From contig QXWR01000014.1 of assembly GCA_009911065.1 (NCBI GenBank), forward strand, positions 44,482-108,481: a DNA stretch of 64,000 nt, written 5' to 3'. This DNA comes from Clostridiaceae bacterium (lineage in GTDB: Bacteria > Bacillota > Clostridia > Lachnospirales > Lachnospiraceae). The notes beneath the pieces are model-generated. The model worked only from the letters and a program-made list of their open reading frames with translations, had not been told where the DNA came from and did not search any database. Every line of letters starts with the position of its first letter. The stretch's first letter is position 1. The position numbers and the translations under genes were made by a program. Positions 43,068-52,090 of this stretch are shown in pieces.

Positions 43068-43096
43068 TTGAAAGAAAAAGAAGTTGCGTATATAAT
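43068..43096 (+). promoter_or_regulatory. Promoter of the fchA-folD operon
   Basis: TTGAAA (43068-43073), 17-base spacer, TATAAT (43091-43096), 57 bases ahead of the fchA start. Confidence 0.75.
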
Positions 43097-43152
43097 GGTT
43101 CTTATAGCAACATTTGTCAGTTGAGTAGACCGGATACGGAAGGGAGAAAAAG

Positions 43153-43782
43153 ATGGTCAAGGACAGGCGTGTAGGTGAGTGGGTGGATGCGTTGGCGTCA
43201 AAAGCGCCGGTGCCGGGAGGCGGAGGCGCTTCTGCCTTGGGAGGCGCTTTGGGTGCCGCCCTTGGACAGATGGTGGTTCATCTGACCATTGGAAAAAAGC
43301 GGTATGCAGATGTAGAAGAAGAGATGGAGAAAAATTTGACAGAGCTTAACCGGCTTGGAGAGGAATTTTTAAGATTGGCAGACCGGGACGGGGAAGTTTT
43401 TGCACCTTTGGCCGAAGCCTATAGTATGCCGTCAGAAACCAGAGAACAGAGAGAAGAAAAGGAACGGGTTATGGAGGAACGGCTTTTGGCTGCCAGTCAG
43501 GTTCCTTTGGAGATGATGGAAAAGGCCCTTTTGGTGATCAATATTTTAGAGTTTTTGGGGGAGAAGGGAAGCCGGATGGCCATATCGGATGTGGGAGTTG
43601 CAGCTCAATTTGCAAAAGCTGCGTTGACAGGAGCTGCGATGAATGTGTATATTAACACAAAGGCCATGAAGAACCGAGAGAAGGCAGAAGAATTGAACCG
43701 AAAAGCAGAGTGGTTGATAGAGGATGGAAAACAGAGGGGAGATGCTGTGTATGAAAAGGTGTTGGAACAGCTGAGACACTAA
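43153..43782 (+). CDS. fchA: Formimidoyl-THF cyclodeaminase / methenyl-THF cyclohydrolase family (FchA)
   Basis: 209 residues, helical. APVPGGGGASALGGALGAALG at 19-39 is the family signature; ADVEEEMEKN and ISDVGVAAQFAKAALTGAAMNVYIN follow. In clostridia such proteins deaminate formimino-THF (from glycine or purine/histidine breakdown) or hydrolyse methenyl-THF. The next gene is folD, which converts methenyl- to methylene-THF, so the pair works in one-carbon metabolism. RBS GAAGGGAG precedes the ATG. Confidence 0.9.
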   Translation: MVKDRRVGEWVDALASKAPVPGGGGASALGGALGAALGQMVVHLTIGKKRYADVEEEMEKNLTELNRLGEEFLRLADRDGEVFAPLAEAYSMPSETREQREEKERVMEERLLAASQVPLEMMEKALLVINILEFLGEKGSRMAISDVGVAAQFAKAALTGAAMNVYINTKAMKNREKAEELNRKAEWLIEDGKQRGDAVYEKVLEQLRH

Positions 43783-43839
43783 TGTATAAACGGATCATGT
43801 TGAAACGATGCCGGAACAAAGAAGGAGGACCATAGCAGG

Positions 43840-44679
43840 ATGATTGTATTAAAAGGGGCAGAAGTTTCTGCCAAAATCCGGGAGGATGTGCAGAAGATGT
43901 TAGGAGAGCTGGGAGGTATCATTCCTAAGCTTGCGATTGTCCGGGTTGGAGAAAATCCAGATGATTTGTCCTATGAGCGGGGCGCTGTGAAAAAGATGGA
44001 GAATTTTGGACTTAGGGTTCAGTGCTACGGGTTTCCGGCTGATATAGAAGAAGAGACATTTTTAAGGGAATTAAAAAGTATCAATGAAGATGGGGATATT
44101 GACGGAATCTTAGTGCTTCGCCCGTTGCCTTCTCATATATCTTCTAAGGCAGTGGAGGAGGAGATTCATCCAGGGAAAGATCTGGACGGAATTTCTCCGG
44201 TCAATATTGCCAAAGTGTTTTCCGGGGATGAAACCGGATTTGCTCCATGTACTGCGGAAGCTGTGGTGGAAGTTTTAAAACAAAACCAGATTTCCATCAC
44301 CGGAAAGCGGGTGGTAATTGTGGGGCGGAGTATGGTGGTAGGGAAACCTTTGTCCATGTTAATGTTAAAGGAAAATGCCACTGTAACCATATGTCATACG
44401 CGGACCCAGGATCTTTTTAGAACCTGTAAGGGAGGGGAAATCCTGGTGGCAGCTGCTGGCAGGGCAAAGATGATAAATCATGAGTATGTTGGGGAAAAGG
44501 CGGTTGTGATTGATGTGGGAATCAATGTGGATGACAGGGGAAAGCTTTGCGGGGATGTGGACTTTGAGGACATTCAGGACAAAGCAGCCATGGCTACTCC
44601 GGTGCCGGGAGGAGTGGGAACTGTCACCACGGCAGTTCTTGCCAAACATCTGGTACGGGCTGCCGGGATGAGAAGATAA
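43840..44679 (+). CDS. folD: Bifunctional methylene-THF dehydrogenase/methenyl-THF cyclohydrolase FolD
   Basis: 279 residues. YERGAVKKMENFGL contains the catalytic Lys position (usual motif YxxxK), DGILVLRPLP is the substrate-binding loop, KRVVIVGRSMVVGKPLSMLM the NADP-binding glycine motif, and ATPVPGGVGTVTTAVL the C-terminal signature. It interconverts methylene-, methenyl- and formyl-THF. It starts 57 bases after fchA. Formyl-THF synthetase is not in the window. Confidence 0.93.
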   Translation: MIVLKGAEVSAKIREDVQKMLGELGGIIPKLAIVRVGENPDDLSYERGAVKKMENFGLRVQCYGFPADIEEETFLRELKSINEDGDIDGILVLRPLPSHISSKAVEEEIHPGKDLDGISPVNIAKVFSGDETGFAPCTAEAVVEVLKQNQISITGKRVVIVGRSMVVGKPLSMLMLKENATVTICHTRTQDLFRTCKGGEILVAAAGRAKMINHEYVGEKAVVIDVGINVDDRGKLCGDVDFEDIQDKAAMATPVPGGVGTVTTAVLAKHLVRAAGMRR

Positions 44680-44728
44680 TGTGTGACCGAAAAAGGCAGC
44701 AGAAAAAGAAAGGATTTCGATTTTTAAT

Positions 44729-45352
44729 ATGAAAATTTTACTGGTAAATGGAAGCTGTAATTTTCGGGGGTGTACCTTTACGGCGCTGGAGGAGATTGCG
44801 GGCGTTTTGAAAAAGGAAGGACTGGAGACTGAGATCATTTCTCTGGGGGGAGAGCCGATTCGGGATTGCATTGGCTGCGGGGCCTGCATAAAATGTGGGG
44901 AATGTGTCTTTGGAGATGATCTGGTGAACTTGTTTGTAAAAAAAGCAAGGGAGGCAGACGGCTTTGTGTTTGGGACGCCCGTATACTATGCCCATCCCAG
45001 CGGACGGCTTTTGTCCTTTTTGGATCGGGCCTTTTATTCCGGAGGCAGTGCCTTTGCTTTTAAGCCAGGAGCAGCAGTGGCATCAGCCCGACGTGCAGGA
45101 ACTACTGCGTCAGTTGATGTGTTAAATAAATATTTCACCATAGCCCGTATGCCGGTAATTTCTTCCAACTACTGGAATATGGTTCACGGCAACACCCCGG
45201 AGGAAGTAAGACAGGATTTGGAAGGAATGCAGATTATGCGGGGGATTGGACAGAACATGGCGTGGATGGTAAAATGTATTGAGGCAGGAAAAACGGCAGG
45301 AGTCGGGTATCCGGTGACGGAAGAAAAGGTAAGGACCAATTTTATTCGTTAG
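44729..45352 (+). CDS. Flavodoxin-family / NADPH-dependent FMN reductase-like protein
   Basis: 207 residues. KILLVNGSCNFRGCTFTAL at the start is the FMN phosphate-binding loop region. A ferredoxin-like Cys cluster follows (CIGCGACIKCGECVF, 47-61), then DGFVFGTPVYYAHPSGRLLSFLDR, typical of iron-sulfur flavoproteins. It likely transfers electrons; the partner is not visible. The gene lies 49 bases after folD on the same strand and may be co-transcribed. Confidence 0.83.
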   Translation: MKILLVNGSCNFRGCTFTALEEIAGVLKKEGLETEIISLGGEPIRDCIGCGACIKCGECVFGDDLVNLFVKKAREADGFVFGTPVYYAHPSGRLLSFLDRAFYSGGSAFAFKPGAAVASARRAGTTASVDVLNKYFTIARMPVISSNYWNMVHGNTPEEVRQDLEGMQIMRGIGQNMAWMVKCIEAGKTAGVGYPVTEEKVRTNFIR

Positions 45353-45471
45353 GAATATCTGCATAAGGCTTTTACATCAGGTGGATTTTTGATGGCTTTA
45401 CAGGGAATTTTTCTTAAAAAAACGATGAAACTTCTAAGCTGTTACATAATTTGCACAGGGAGGAACCAGGC

Positions 45472-48400
45472 ATGTATCGTTGCCACATTGATTTTTACTT
45501 TATAGGATGTCAGCGCAGAATATCAGAACAGATAAAAAGCATATCTCCGCTGGAGTACTTCAGCCATGAATTTTTTGAAAGCACACAGCCAGAGGAAGCG
45601 TTGGCATCCAGGGCAGACCTGATTTTGGCAGATGTGCAGGCGTTGGAGACGCAGGAAGGGCTGGACAGGTTGATTCAGATGAAACCCCAAAAAGCCCAGC
45701 TGATTCTTCTTGCTAAAGAAGATCCCTTCCGTTTTTTGGATATACAGTTGTCAGACATTAAGGATGTGTGGATGCTTCCCATGTCAGACGTAGAACTTCG
45801 GTTTCGTTTTCAGCGATGGCAGCAGGAGTATAAGGGAGAGAAAGATTTCTGGCAGGCCAGCCATTTTCTGGAAGCTACCATTGACAATATTCCAAGTCTG
45901 ATCTGGTATAAGGACAAAAAGGGCATTCACGAAAAGGTAAACAAAAGCTTCTGTAAGACAGTGAATAAGACAAGAGAGCAGGTTGAAGGTCAGGGCCATG
46001 CATATATATGGGATGTGGAGGAAGATGATCCTGCCTGTATTGAGTCGGAAGAAGAAGTGATGCGTCTGGAGAAAACCTGTATTTCCGAGGAAACGATCAA
46101 AACAGGAGAAGGAGAGAAAAACCTTACTGTTTACAAATCTCCTTTGTATGATCTGGACGGGAGCGTTATGGGAACCGTGGGAGTGGCCATTGACGTGACC
46201 CAGGAAAGGGTTTATAAACAGGAAATTATTAAGAAAAGTCATGCCCTGGAAACCATTTTTACCACTATGGATTGTGGGGTAATGTGCCATACGTTGGATG
46301 GTTCCCGAATTTTGAGTGTAAACCGGGCTGCTCTGAAAATTCTTGGTTATGAGTCCCAGGAGGAACTGTTAGCAGATGGGTTTCATCTGGTGGCGGCTTC
46401 CATATTAAAGGAGGATAGGGAACGAATCCAGGAGCGAATCCGCACTTTGAAAAAAGAGGGGGACAATGTCAGTGTGGAGTACCGGGTTCGTCACAAGAAT
46501 GGAGAAATTCTCCATATTACGGGAAATGTAAAGCTGATTAAAGAAAACGAAACCTTGTTTTATCAGCGTTTTCTTTTGGACTGTACGGCTCAGAAGCTTC
46601 AGGAAGAAAAGGACAGACGGCATCAGCTAGAGCTGATCCATGCGCTAAGCATTGATTATAATTTGGTGTGTTTTTTTGATCTGGACACAGATACAGGTAC
46701 AGCGATTCAGATGGATGACAGTTACAGCGGTCTGTTTGGATCGGTATTTTTTGGTGGGTTATCCTTGAAGGAAAGCATGGGCTTTTATATTGAAAAGTTT
46801 GTCTTTGAAGAGGATAAAGAACGGATGTTAGAGTCCCTTTCTTTAGAAAGACTGAAAAGGGAGCTGATAGAGAACCTTACTTATTATGTGAGTTATCGTG
46901 CTTATGTGGGCGAGGAAGTCAACTATTTCCAGGTAAAGGTGGTTCGAACCGGAGAGTGGGAAGAGCGTCACAGCGTTGTTTTGGGGATTCGCAATGTAGA
47001 CGAGGAGACGCGAAGGGAGATGAAGAAAAAGGAACTTTTGGAAGATGCTCTTGCACAGGCAAATCGGGCAAGCAAGGCAAAAAGTGTATTTCTCTCCAAT
47101 ATGTCCCATGACATTCGCACACCCATGAATGCTATCGTAGGTTTTACTTCTCTGGCGATTACCCATATAGACCGGAAAGAACACGTGGAGGAGTACTTAA
47201 AAAAGATTCAGACTTCCGGTAATCATCTTTTAAGTCTGATCAATGATGTGCTGGATATGAGCCGTATTGAAAGCGGTAAAATCACTTTGGACGAACAACC
47301 TTGCAGTCTGCCAGATATACTTCACGGACTTCGCAGCATTGTGCAGGCGGATATTCGTGCAAAGCAGCAGGAACTGTACATTGACACAGTGGATGTATTA
47401 GATGAGGATATATACTGTGACCGGCTGCGGTTAAATCAGGTGTTGTTGAATCTGATAGGCAATGCCATTAAGTATACTGGTGCAGGAGGCATTGTAAGCG
47501 TTCGGATTACAGAAAAGGCCGGAGCGCCGGACGGATATGCAAACTACGAATTTTGCATTAAAGATACAGGCATTGGCATGAGTCAGGAATTTGTGGAGCA
47601 TATTTTTGAACCCTTTGAGAGGGAGAGAACTTCTACAGTCAGCGGGATTCAGGGAACGGGCCTGGGCATGGCGATTACAAAGAATATTGTGGATATGATG
47701 AATGGTTCCATTGAAGTAAAAAGCCAACAGAATGTAGGGACGGAAGTTACTGTGGCTTTTACATTCCGCTGCAATATAGGGACAAAGGAAATACCCGATA
47801 TTCCGGAGCTGAAAGGGTGTCGGGCGCTGGTGGTGGACGATGACTTTAATGCCTGTGACAGCGTGTCCTATATGCTTCAGCAGATTGGTTTGCGGGCAGA
47901 GTGGACGTTATCTGGAAAAGAGGCGGTGCTGCGGACCCGACAGGCAGTGATGCGAAAAAACGCATATCATGTGTATATTGTAGACTGGCTGCTGCCTGAC
48001 ATGAACGGGGTTGAGGTGGTGCGGAGAATCCGAAAGGAGACGAAAACGGATGTGCCTATTATCATACTTACTGCCTATGACTGGTCAGAGATTGAACAGG
48101 AGGCAAAAGAGGCGGGAGTCTCTGCTTTTTGCAGCAAGCCGCTGTTTTTGTCAGAGCTGCAAAGATGTTTGAAGTATGTGGTGAACGGGGGAGAAAAACA
48201 AGAGAAAAAGGGAAAGAAAGAACAGGAAAAGCTGCGCAGCGGTCGGATTTTGCTGGCTGAAGATAATGAGCTGAATCAGGAGATTGCCACAGCTATTTTA
48301 GAAGAGGCCGGTTTTTTGGTGGAAGTGGCAAAAGACGGACAGACTGCTGTGGATATGGTGAAAAATTCGGAGCCGGATTATTACCGGGTGGTACTGATGG

Positions 48401-48615
48401 ATGTGCAGATGCCAGTTATGGGAGGCTATGAAGCCACAAGAACCATTCGCGGTCTGGAGGATAAAAAACAGGCTTCCATTCCGATTGTTGCCATGACTGC
48501 CAATGCTTTTGATGAGGACCGGCGGGAAGCGCTTCAATGCGGAATGGATGGTCATATTACAAAGCCGATTGATATGAAAAATCTGTTTGATACCTTGGAT
48601 GAAATTCTAGCGTAA
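45472..48615 (+). CDS. Hybrid sensor histidine kinase with two receiver domains
   Basis: 1047 residues, no transmembrane segment seen, so cytosolic. In order: a degenerate receiver-like domain at ~1-115 (DLILADVQAL, LPMSD); PAS at ~125-245 (FLEATIDNIPSLIWYKDKKG); PAS at ~255-375; a further PAS-like part to ~510; HisKA with phospho-His in SNMSHDIRTPMNAIVGF (~545); HATPase (NQVLLNLIGNAIKYT, DTGIGMS, GTGLGMAIT) to ~775; a receiver at ~785-905 (VVDDDF, VDWLLPDMNG); a second at ~920-1045 (AEDNELNQ, MDVQMPVMGGYEA). ATG 45472 follows GGGAGG; TTG 45451 was rejected. No output domain, so a partner is needed. Confidence 0.9.
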   Translation: MYRCHIDFYFIGCQRRISEQIKSISPLEYFSHEFFESTQPEEALASRADLILADVQALETQEGLDRLIQMKPQKAQLILLAKEDPFRFLDIQLSDIKDVWMLPMSDVELRFRFQRWQQEYKGEKDFWQASHFLEATIDNIPSLIWYKDKKGIHEKVNKSFCKTVNKTREQVEGQGHAYIWDVEEDDPACIESEEEVMRLEKTCISEETIKTGEGEKNLTVYKSPLYDLDGSVMGTVGVAIDVTQERVYKQEIIKKSHALETIFTTMDCGVMCHTLDGSRILSVNRAALKILGYESQEELLADGFHLVAASILKEDRERIQERIRTLKKEGDNVSVEYRVRHKNGEILHITGNVKLIKENETLFYQRFLLDCTAQKLQEEKDRRHQLELIHALSIDYNLVCFFDLDTDTGTAIQMDDSYSGLFGSVFFGGLSLKESMGFYIEKFVFEEDKERMLESLSLERLKRELIENLTYYVSYRAYVGEEVNYFQVKVVRTGEWEERHSVVLGIRNVDEETRREMKKKELLEDALAQANRASKAKSVFLSNMSHDIRTPMNAIVGFTSLAITHIDRKEHVEEYLKKIQTSGNHLLSLINDVLDMSRIESGKITLDEQPCSLPDILHGLRSIVQADIRAKQQELYIDTVDVLDEDIYCDRLRLNQVLLNLIGNAIKYTGAGGIVSVRITEKAGAPDGYANYEFCIKDTGIGMSQEFVEHIFEPFERERTSTVSGIQGTGLGMAITKNIVDMMNGSIEVKSQQNVGTEVTVAFTFRCNIGTKEIPDIPELKGCRALVVDDDFNACDSVSYMLQQIGLRAEWTLSGKEAVLRTRQAVMRKNAYHVYIVDWLLPDMNGVEVVRRIRKETKTDVPIIILTAYDWSEIEQEAKEAGVSAFCSKPLFLSELQRCLKYVVNGGEKQEKKGKKEQEKLRSGRILLAEDNELNQEIATAILEEAGFLVEVAKDGQTAVDMVKNSEPDYYRVVLMDVQMPVMGGYEATRTIRGLEDKKQASIPIVAMTANAFDEDRREALQCGMDGHITKPIDMKNLFDTLDEILA

Positions 48616-48661
48616 ATTTTTCGGTAAAGTTAGGCCACAGGTTACAGCGGAGTCTTAGAGG

Positions 48662-48700
48662 ATGCAGATGCCCGAAATGAGTTTTCAAACACATTCTAAG
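48662..48700. repeat. Repeat arm left of the GNAT gene (element C family)
   Basis: ATGCAGATGCCCGAAATGAG and the following 19 bases are the reverse complement, with mismatches, of 49332-49370. Both resemble the arms of the palindrome at 40055-40220. Its end coincides with the GNAT stop codon. Confidence 0.55.
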
Positions 48701-49196
48701 ATTCCGCTGTTTGTGTGTATTGAAAGGCAAGCCGCGAGCTTTTGTTTTTGAGATAAATGGTTCCACAGGGCTGGAATCCATTTTTCTTTAACAAGTTCTG
48801 CATGGGAAGATTGTCTTTATGGGTGTCAATCCGCAAATTACCGCCGCTTTTCTTCACACACCAGTTGATGCAGAAAGTGGCAGCTCCTTTTTGGATTCCC
48901 GGCGAAGCGACCCGATGCATAACACCGTAAGGCTTGTCGTTTAACCAAGCGCCTTCATAGATCTTGGCGTAATCTGGCTCCTCTTCATTGGCAAAGTAAA
49001 AGATGGCCAAGGTCTGTCCGCCTTCCACACACAGATAGCTGCAGCCGCGCCGGATATCCTCTTGCACCAGTTCTTTTGGGGGATAGGAATTGTTCCACTG
49101 GCTGGGATTGCCGTGTTCTTCCATAAATTGTCGTGCCTTTGCATAAAGGGACAATGCCATGTCTAAATCGTCCATGGTAGTTTTTCTTATTTCCAT
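48696..49196 (-). CDS. GNAT family N-acetyltransferase
   Basis: 166 residues. MEIRKTTMDDLDMALSLYAKAR starts the fold; the usual acetyl-CoA loop (R/Q-x-x-G-x-G/A) appears as ASPGIQKGAATFCINWCVKKSG (~112-133), and NLRIDTHKDNLPMQNLLKKNGF closes it. It transfers an acetyl group from acetyl-CoA to an amine of unknown identity. AAGGAG lies 8 bases before the ATG. It sits between two oppositely oriented repeat arms. Confidence 0.85.
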   Translation of the reverse strand: MEIRKTTMDDLDMALSLYAKARQFMEEHGNPSQWNNSYPPKELVQEDIRRGCSYLCVEGGQTLAIFYFANEEEPDYAKIYEGAWLNDKPYGVMHRVASPGIQKGAATFCINWCVKKSGGNLRIDTHKDNLPMQNLLKKNGFQPCGTIYLKNKSSRLAFQYTQTAES

Positions 49197-49304
49197 GCAC
49201 CAGTCTCCTTTTTTCTAATTTATTTTTATTTCTGATTTGTTTTTAAAATATACTGTAGCATAGTTTCCAAATTCTGTAAATAAAAATTGGGAGTTTTCAG
49301 GGGG

Positions 49305-49333
49305 TTTCAAATCTTCTTTGTTTATGGTATACT
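49305..49333 (+). promoter_or_regulatory. Possible promoter of the cytidylate-kinase-like gene
   Basis: TTTCAA (49305-49310), 17-base spacer, TATACT (49328-49333). The transcript would run through the repeat arm at 49332-49370 before reaching the gene at 49453. Confidence 0.5.
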
Positions 49334-49370
49334 AAAGTGTATTTGAAAATTTATTCCGCCATCTGCATTT
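49332..49370. repeat. Repeat arm right of the GNAT gene (element C family)
   Basis: Begins CTAAAGTGTATTTGAAAATT and continues to ATCTGCATTT. It is the inverted counterpart of 48662-48700 and matches the left arm of element C (GCGTGTCTGAAAATTCATTCC). Confidence 0.55.
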
Positions 49371-49452
49371 CCAAGTTAGTGTAAGATTGGTGTGCTGCAG
49401 GTACTGGTGTATTGGCGCTTGCAATCGGTTTACAAAAAGAGGAGGCACAATT

Positions 49453-50046
49453 ATGAAAAGGGTGATTACCATCAGCCGTGAGTTTGGAAGCGGTGGACGG
49501 GAGATCGGATTCTGTCTGGCAGAGAAGCTTGGGATTCCGTTTTATGATAAGGAAATTATTTCCATGGCAGCGGCAGACAGCAATATTGCGGAGGATGTAT
49601 TTCATGCCCATGATGAGGTGCTCCGGCATCAGGAGCAGACGGACCACAAATATGTTTCGGTAAATCCGTTTTCTGTGTTATATGAAGTGCCGGTTCAGGA
49701 TCAGCTGTTCATGGCCCAGTCTCAGATTATCCGCAGACTGGAGCAGGCGGGTCCTTGCGTGATCATTGGTCGATGTTCAGATATTGTGGTGGAAGATGGC
49801 TTTCATGTCTTTATCTGCGCCAGCATGAAAAAGAGAGCGGAGCGGATGCAGCAGCTGAAAGCTTTGGAGAGTGTAAAAAAGATGGAAAGCCGGATTCGGG
49901 AGATTGACCAGAGGCGGAGAGATTACTATCAATATTACAGCGGCAATGAATGGGGAAATCCCAGAAATTATCATCTTTGCCTGAACAGCGGAAAGCTGGG
50001 GATGGAAAGATGTGTGGACATGATTTTAGCCTGTCTGAATATCTAA
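49453..50046 (+). CDS. Cytidylate kinase-like family protein
   Basis: 197 residues. ITISREFGSGGREIGFCLAEKLGIPFYDKEII at 5-36 is the cytidylate-kinase-like opening, with the P-loop in the form GSGGREIG; VIIGRCSDIVV and LRQRDYYQYYS-like segments follow (RRRDYYQYYSG). It differs from true Cmk by lacking a longer CMP-binding domain, so the substrate is uncertain. ATG 49453 follows GAGGAGG; a 22-residue in-frame extension was rejected. A terminator hairpin lies right after the stop. Confidence 0.85.
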   Translation: MKRVITISREFGSGGREIGFCLAEKLGIPFYDKEIISMAAADSNIAEDVFHAHDEVLRHQEQTDHKYVSVNPFSVLYEVPVQDQLFMAQSQIIRRLEQAGPCVIIGRCSDIVVEDGFHVFICASMKKRAERMQQLKALESVKKMESRIREIDQRRRDYYQYYSGNEWGNPRNYHLCLNSGKLGMERCVDMILACLNI

Positions 50047-50051
50047 GCCAA

Positions 50052-50080
50052 ACACCCCGTTGCTTGCAACGGGGTGTGGT
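50052..50080 (+). terminator. Terminator after the cytidylate-kinase-like gene
   Basis: CACCCCGTTG / CAACGGGGTG, 10-bp perfect stem with a CTTG loop, followed by TGGTTTATGG. Strong stem, modest T content. Confidence 0.7.
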
Positions 50081-50133
50081 TTATGGTTGGGGAAAATAAA
50101 ATCTTTACCATTCCTTTGATATGCAATGCATGA

Positions 50134-51303
50134 TTATCCCATCCCTCTTACGTTCAATTCCTGACAAAGATAAGTCAGATCTACGGTCCAGAGATTTCCC
50201 CGGTCCAAGATGGCTTCCAGGTCTTTGCGGGCATTTTCATCATCTCCTGTCCAGTGCCAGCGGTAAGCCCGGTCCAGCTGATAAAGGCTTATGTTGTCCG
50301 AATCCAGCTCAATAAGGCGAGTTAAGTCCTGGATGTGGCGTTTGCAGCGGTGAGTAGTAGCTGCGGTGGGGCAACGGCCCCGAAGGGCCATAATATTGTC
50401 TGGGTCCAGTTCCAGAACCTTAGTCAAATCCCGGTCCATATCCGGTTTGCGGCTTAAACCACAGGCTTTGCCCTCCATCTGATTCCAGCAGAAGGCCCTA
50501 AGAAGGTAGAGAGAATGGTTATCCGGACTGGTTTTGACGGCATCAGTAAGCACAGACACAATCTCTTGGTATTTTTCCTGGGCAAAAAGCTCTGTAATTT
50601 TTGGGCAGATATGTTCGGACTCCACAGCCTGACAAAGGGCATAGAACCGGTCAGTAAGGGCATTTGGCAGAATGGGAGTGTCTGGTATCTGGGAGCTTTG
50701 ATTTGGTGTGGCAGTTTGGTAAGAAGGGGTAGTGCAAGTGGTGCTTAGAGTTCGGTTAAACCGTTCCTTTGGTGGACAAAGCAAGTCAAAGTCAAAGCCC
50801 AGGGCTTTCATAAAATCGACCATCTGCCAGCAGTCACCGACCACCGATTTGTCTGTATCGTAGGCAGATACTCCAATCTCTTCCTCATCCCAGGGAATCA
50901 GATAACGTTCCACCTGTTCTTCTGACACGCCAAAACATCGTTTTATTATCTTGGCATTGCCTGGTTTATGGAAAGATTTCTTTACTTCAGAATAACCGGC
51001 AAGGCTGGAAAAGGAATCGATTTCTTCTTTTTTTTCCCAAAGGCAGTAACTCCAAAACTCGCCATCGTAAATAGAAAGCATCATCACCGGACTCTCCAGA
51101 AGGGAAGACATTCTTTCTGCCACAACTTTACCGCCATAGCACCCGTCATTTAAAAGGACGGCAGGGCCTTTGTCAAAGAGATGCCAGCGGCACTCATCTG
51201 GCTGAATCCACATTTGAGAATCTTCCGTACAGATCTTAAAAAATGTCTGGCATTTGAGATTGTCACCTTCTGGAAAAAGGATGGTTTGCAAAAACAGTCC
51301 CAT
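50134..51303 (-). CDS. Hypothetical protein with C-terminal TPR-like repeats
   Basis: 389 residues, no signal peptide. The N-terminal ~200 residues (starting MGLFLQTILFPEG, with LNDGCYGGKVVAERMSSLLESPVMMLSIYDGEFWSY around 55-90, given only as landmarks) are unassigned. A Thr/Pro/Gln linker near 215-235 follows, then helical repeats resembling TPRs: DLTKVLELDPDNIMALRGR and DLTRLIELDSDNISLY with DDENARKDLEAIL. Such repeats mediate protein-protein contact. ATG 51303 follows AGGAG by 8 bases; the 49-residue extension upstream crosses the promoter. The function is unknown. Confidence 0.65.
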   Translation of the reverse strand: MGLFLQTILFPEGDNLKCQTFFKICTEDSQMWIQPDECRWHLFDKGPAVLLNDGCYGGKVVAERMSSLLESPVMMLSIYDGEFWSYCLWEKKEEIDSFSSLAGYSEVKKSFHKPGNAKIIKRCFGVSEEQVERYLIPWDEEEIGVSAYDTDKSVVGDCWQMVDFMKALGFDFDLLCPPKERFNRTLSTTCTTPSYQTATPNQSSQIPDTPILPNALTDRFYALCQAVESEHICPKITELFAQEKYQEIVSVLTDAVKTSPDNHSLYLLRAFCWNQMEGKACGLSRKPDMDRDLTKVLELDPDNIMALRGRCPTAATTHRCKRHIQDLTRLIELDSDNISLYQLDRAYRWHWTGDDENARKDLEAILDRGNLWTVDLTYLCQELNVRGMG

Positions 51304-51364
51304 ATGAATTACTCCTGTAAAAATATTTTTTACTGATACATTTTTGTTTCTATTGACTTTTTTT

Positions 51365-51394
51365 ATCATATCACATAATCTATTGAAAAAACAA
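51365..51394 (-). promoter_or_regulatory. Promoter of the TPR-like protein gene
   Basis: On the minus strand: TTGTTT (complement of 51389-51394), 18-base spacer, TATGAT (complement of 51365-51370). It overlaps the divergent start region of the GNAT gene on the plus strand, so the two may interfere. Confidence 0.45.
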
Positions 51395-51424
51395 GTGCAG
51401 TTAGACAACAGGAGGAATGGTTTT

Positions 51425-51955
51425 ATGATACAATATAAAAGGCTAAGCACCGATGAAATCAGCCGCCAGTTATTTAAAGATTTTATCCGGCATCAGAATG
51501 TGACAAAATGCTGGCGGAAAGAGCGGGGAGAGTGGGTGGTTAAGGAAGCGCCGTTTGTGGATGACTGGACAGAGGAGGACTATGGGTTTTTAGTTTCCTG
51601 TTTGAAAAACACAATTCTTTTAGGAGGCTTTGTCTATGGCGCCTTTTGTGATGGGAAATGTAAAGGGTTTGTGTCAGTGGAGTCAGAATGGTTTGGAGAT
51701 GAACAGGAATATCTGGATTTATCCAGCATTCACATATCGGAAGATATGAGGAAAAAAGGGATTGGAAGGACGCTTTTTCTTGCGGCGAAGGAATGGGCAA
51801 AAAAGCAGGGGGCAAAAAAGCTATATATATCCGCTCATTCCGCTGTGGAAACCCAGGCTTTTTACCGTTCTATGGGATGTGTTGAAGCAAAGGTATATAA
51901 TCAAAAGCATGTAGAGCAGGAACCTTATGATTGTCAGTTGGAGTGCAGTTTGTAA
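51425..51955 (+). CDS. GNAT family N-acetyltransferase
   Basis: 176 residues. The acetyl-CoA loop is MRKKGIGRTLFLAAKEWAKKQGAKKLYISA (~104-133), preceded by LDLSSIHISED and followed by AVETQAFYRSMGCVEAKVYN, a typical acetyltransferase end. The N-terminus carries NVTKCWRKERGEW. Substrate unknown. ATG 51425 follows CAGGAGG by 9 bases; upstream in-frame ATG 51344 was rejected as it overlaps the divergent promoter region. A terminator follows. Confidence 0.87.
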   Translation: MIQYKRLSTDEISRQLFKDFIRHQNVTKCWRKERGEWVVKEAPFVDDWTEEDYGFLVSCLKNTILLGGFVYGAFCDGKCKGFVSVESEWFGDEQEYLDLSSIHISEDMRKKGIGRTLFLAAKEWAKKQGAKKLYISAHSAVETQAFYRSMGCVEAKVYNQKHVEQEPYDCQLECSL

Positions 51956-51960
51956 ATGGA

Positions 51961-52028
51961 ATCGGACATGAAATCAGTTGTGCCAAAGACAGGTAAGCTG
52001 ACACGGAACATTCATGTCCGATTTTTTT
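51961..52028 (+). terminator. Terminator after the GNAT gene
   Basis: ATCGGACATGAA (51961-51972) pairs with TTCATGTCCGAT (52011-52022), a 12-bp perfect stem with a 38-base internal part, then TTTTTT. The long loop is unusual. The next gene is on the opposite strand. Confidence 0.75.
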
Positions 52029-52090
52029 AGTTGGAATCCCCTGTTTCGTCGGAATCACCAGAGATGATGCCAGCAATTTTAGACCGATTT

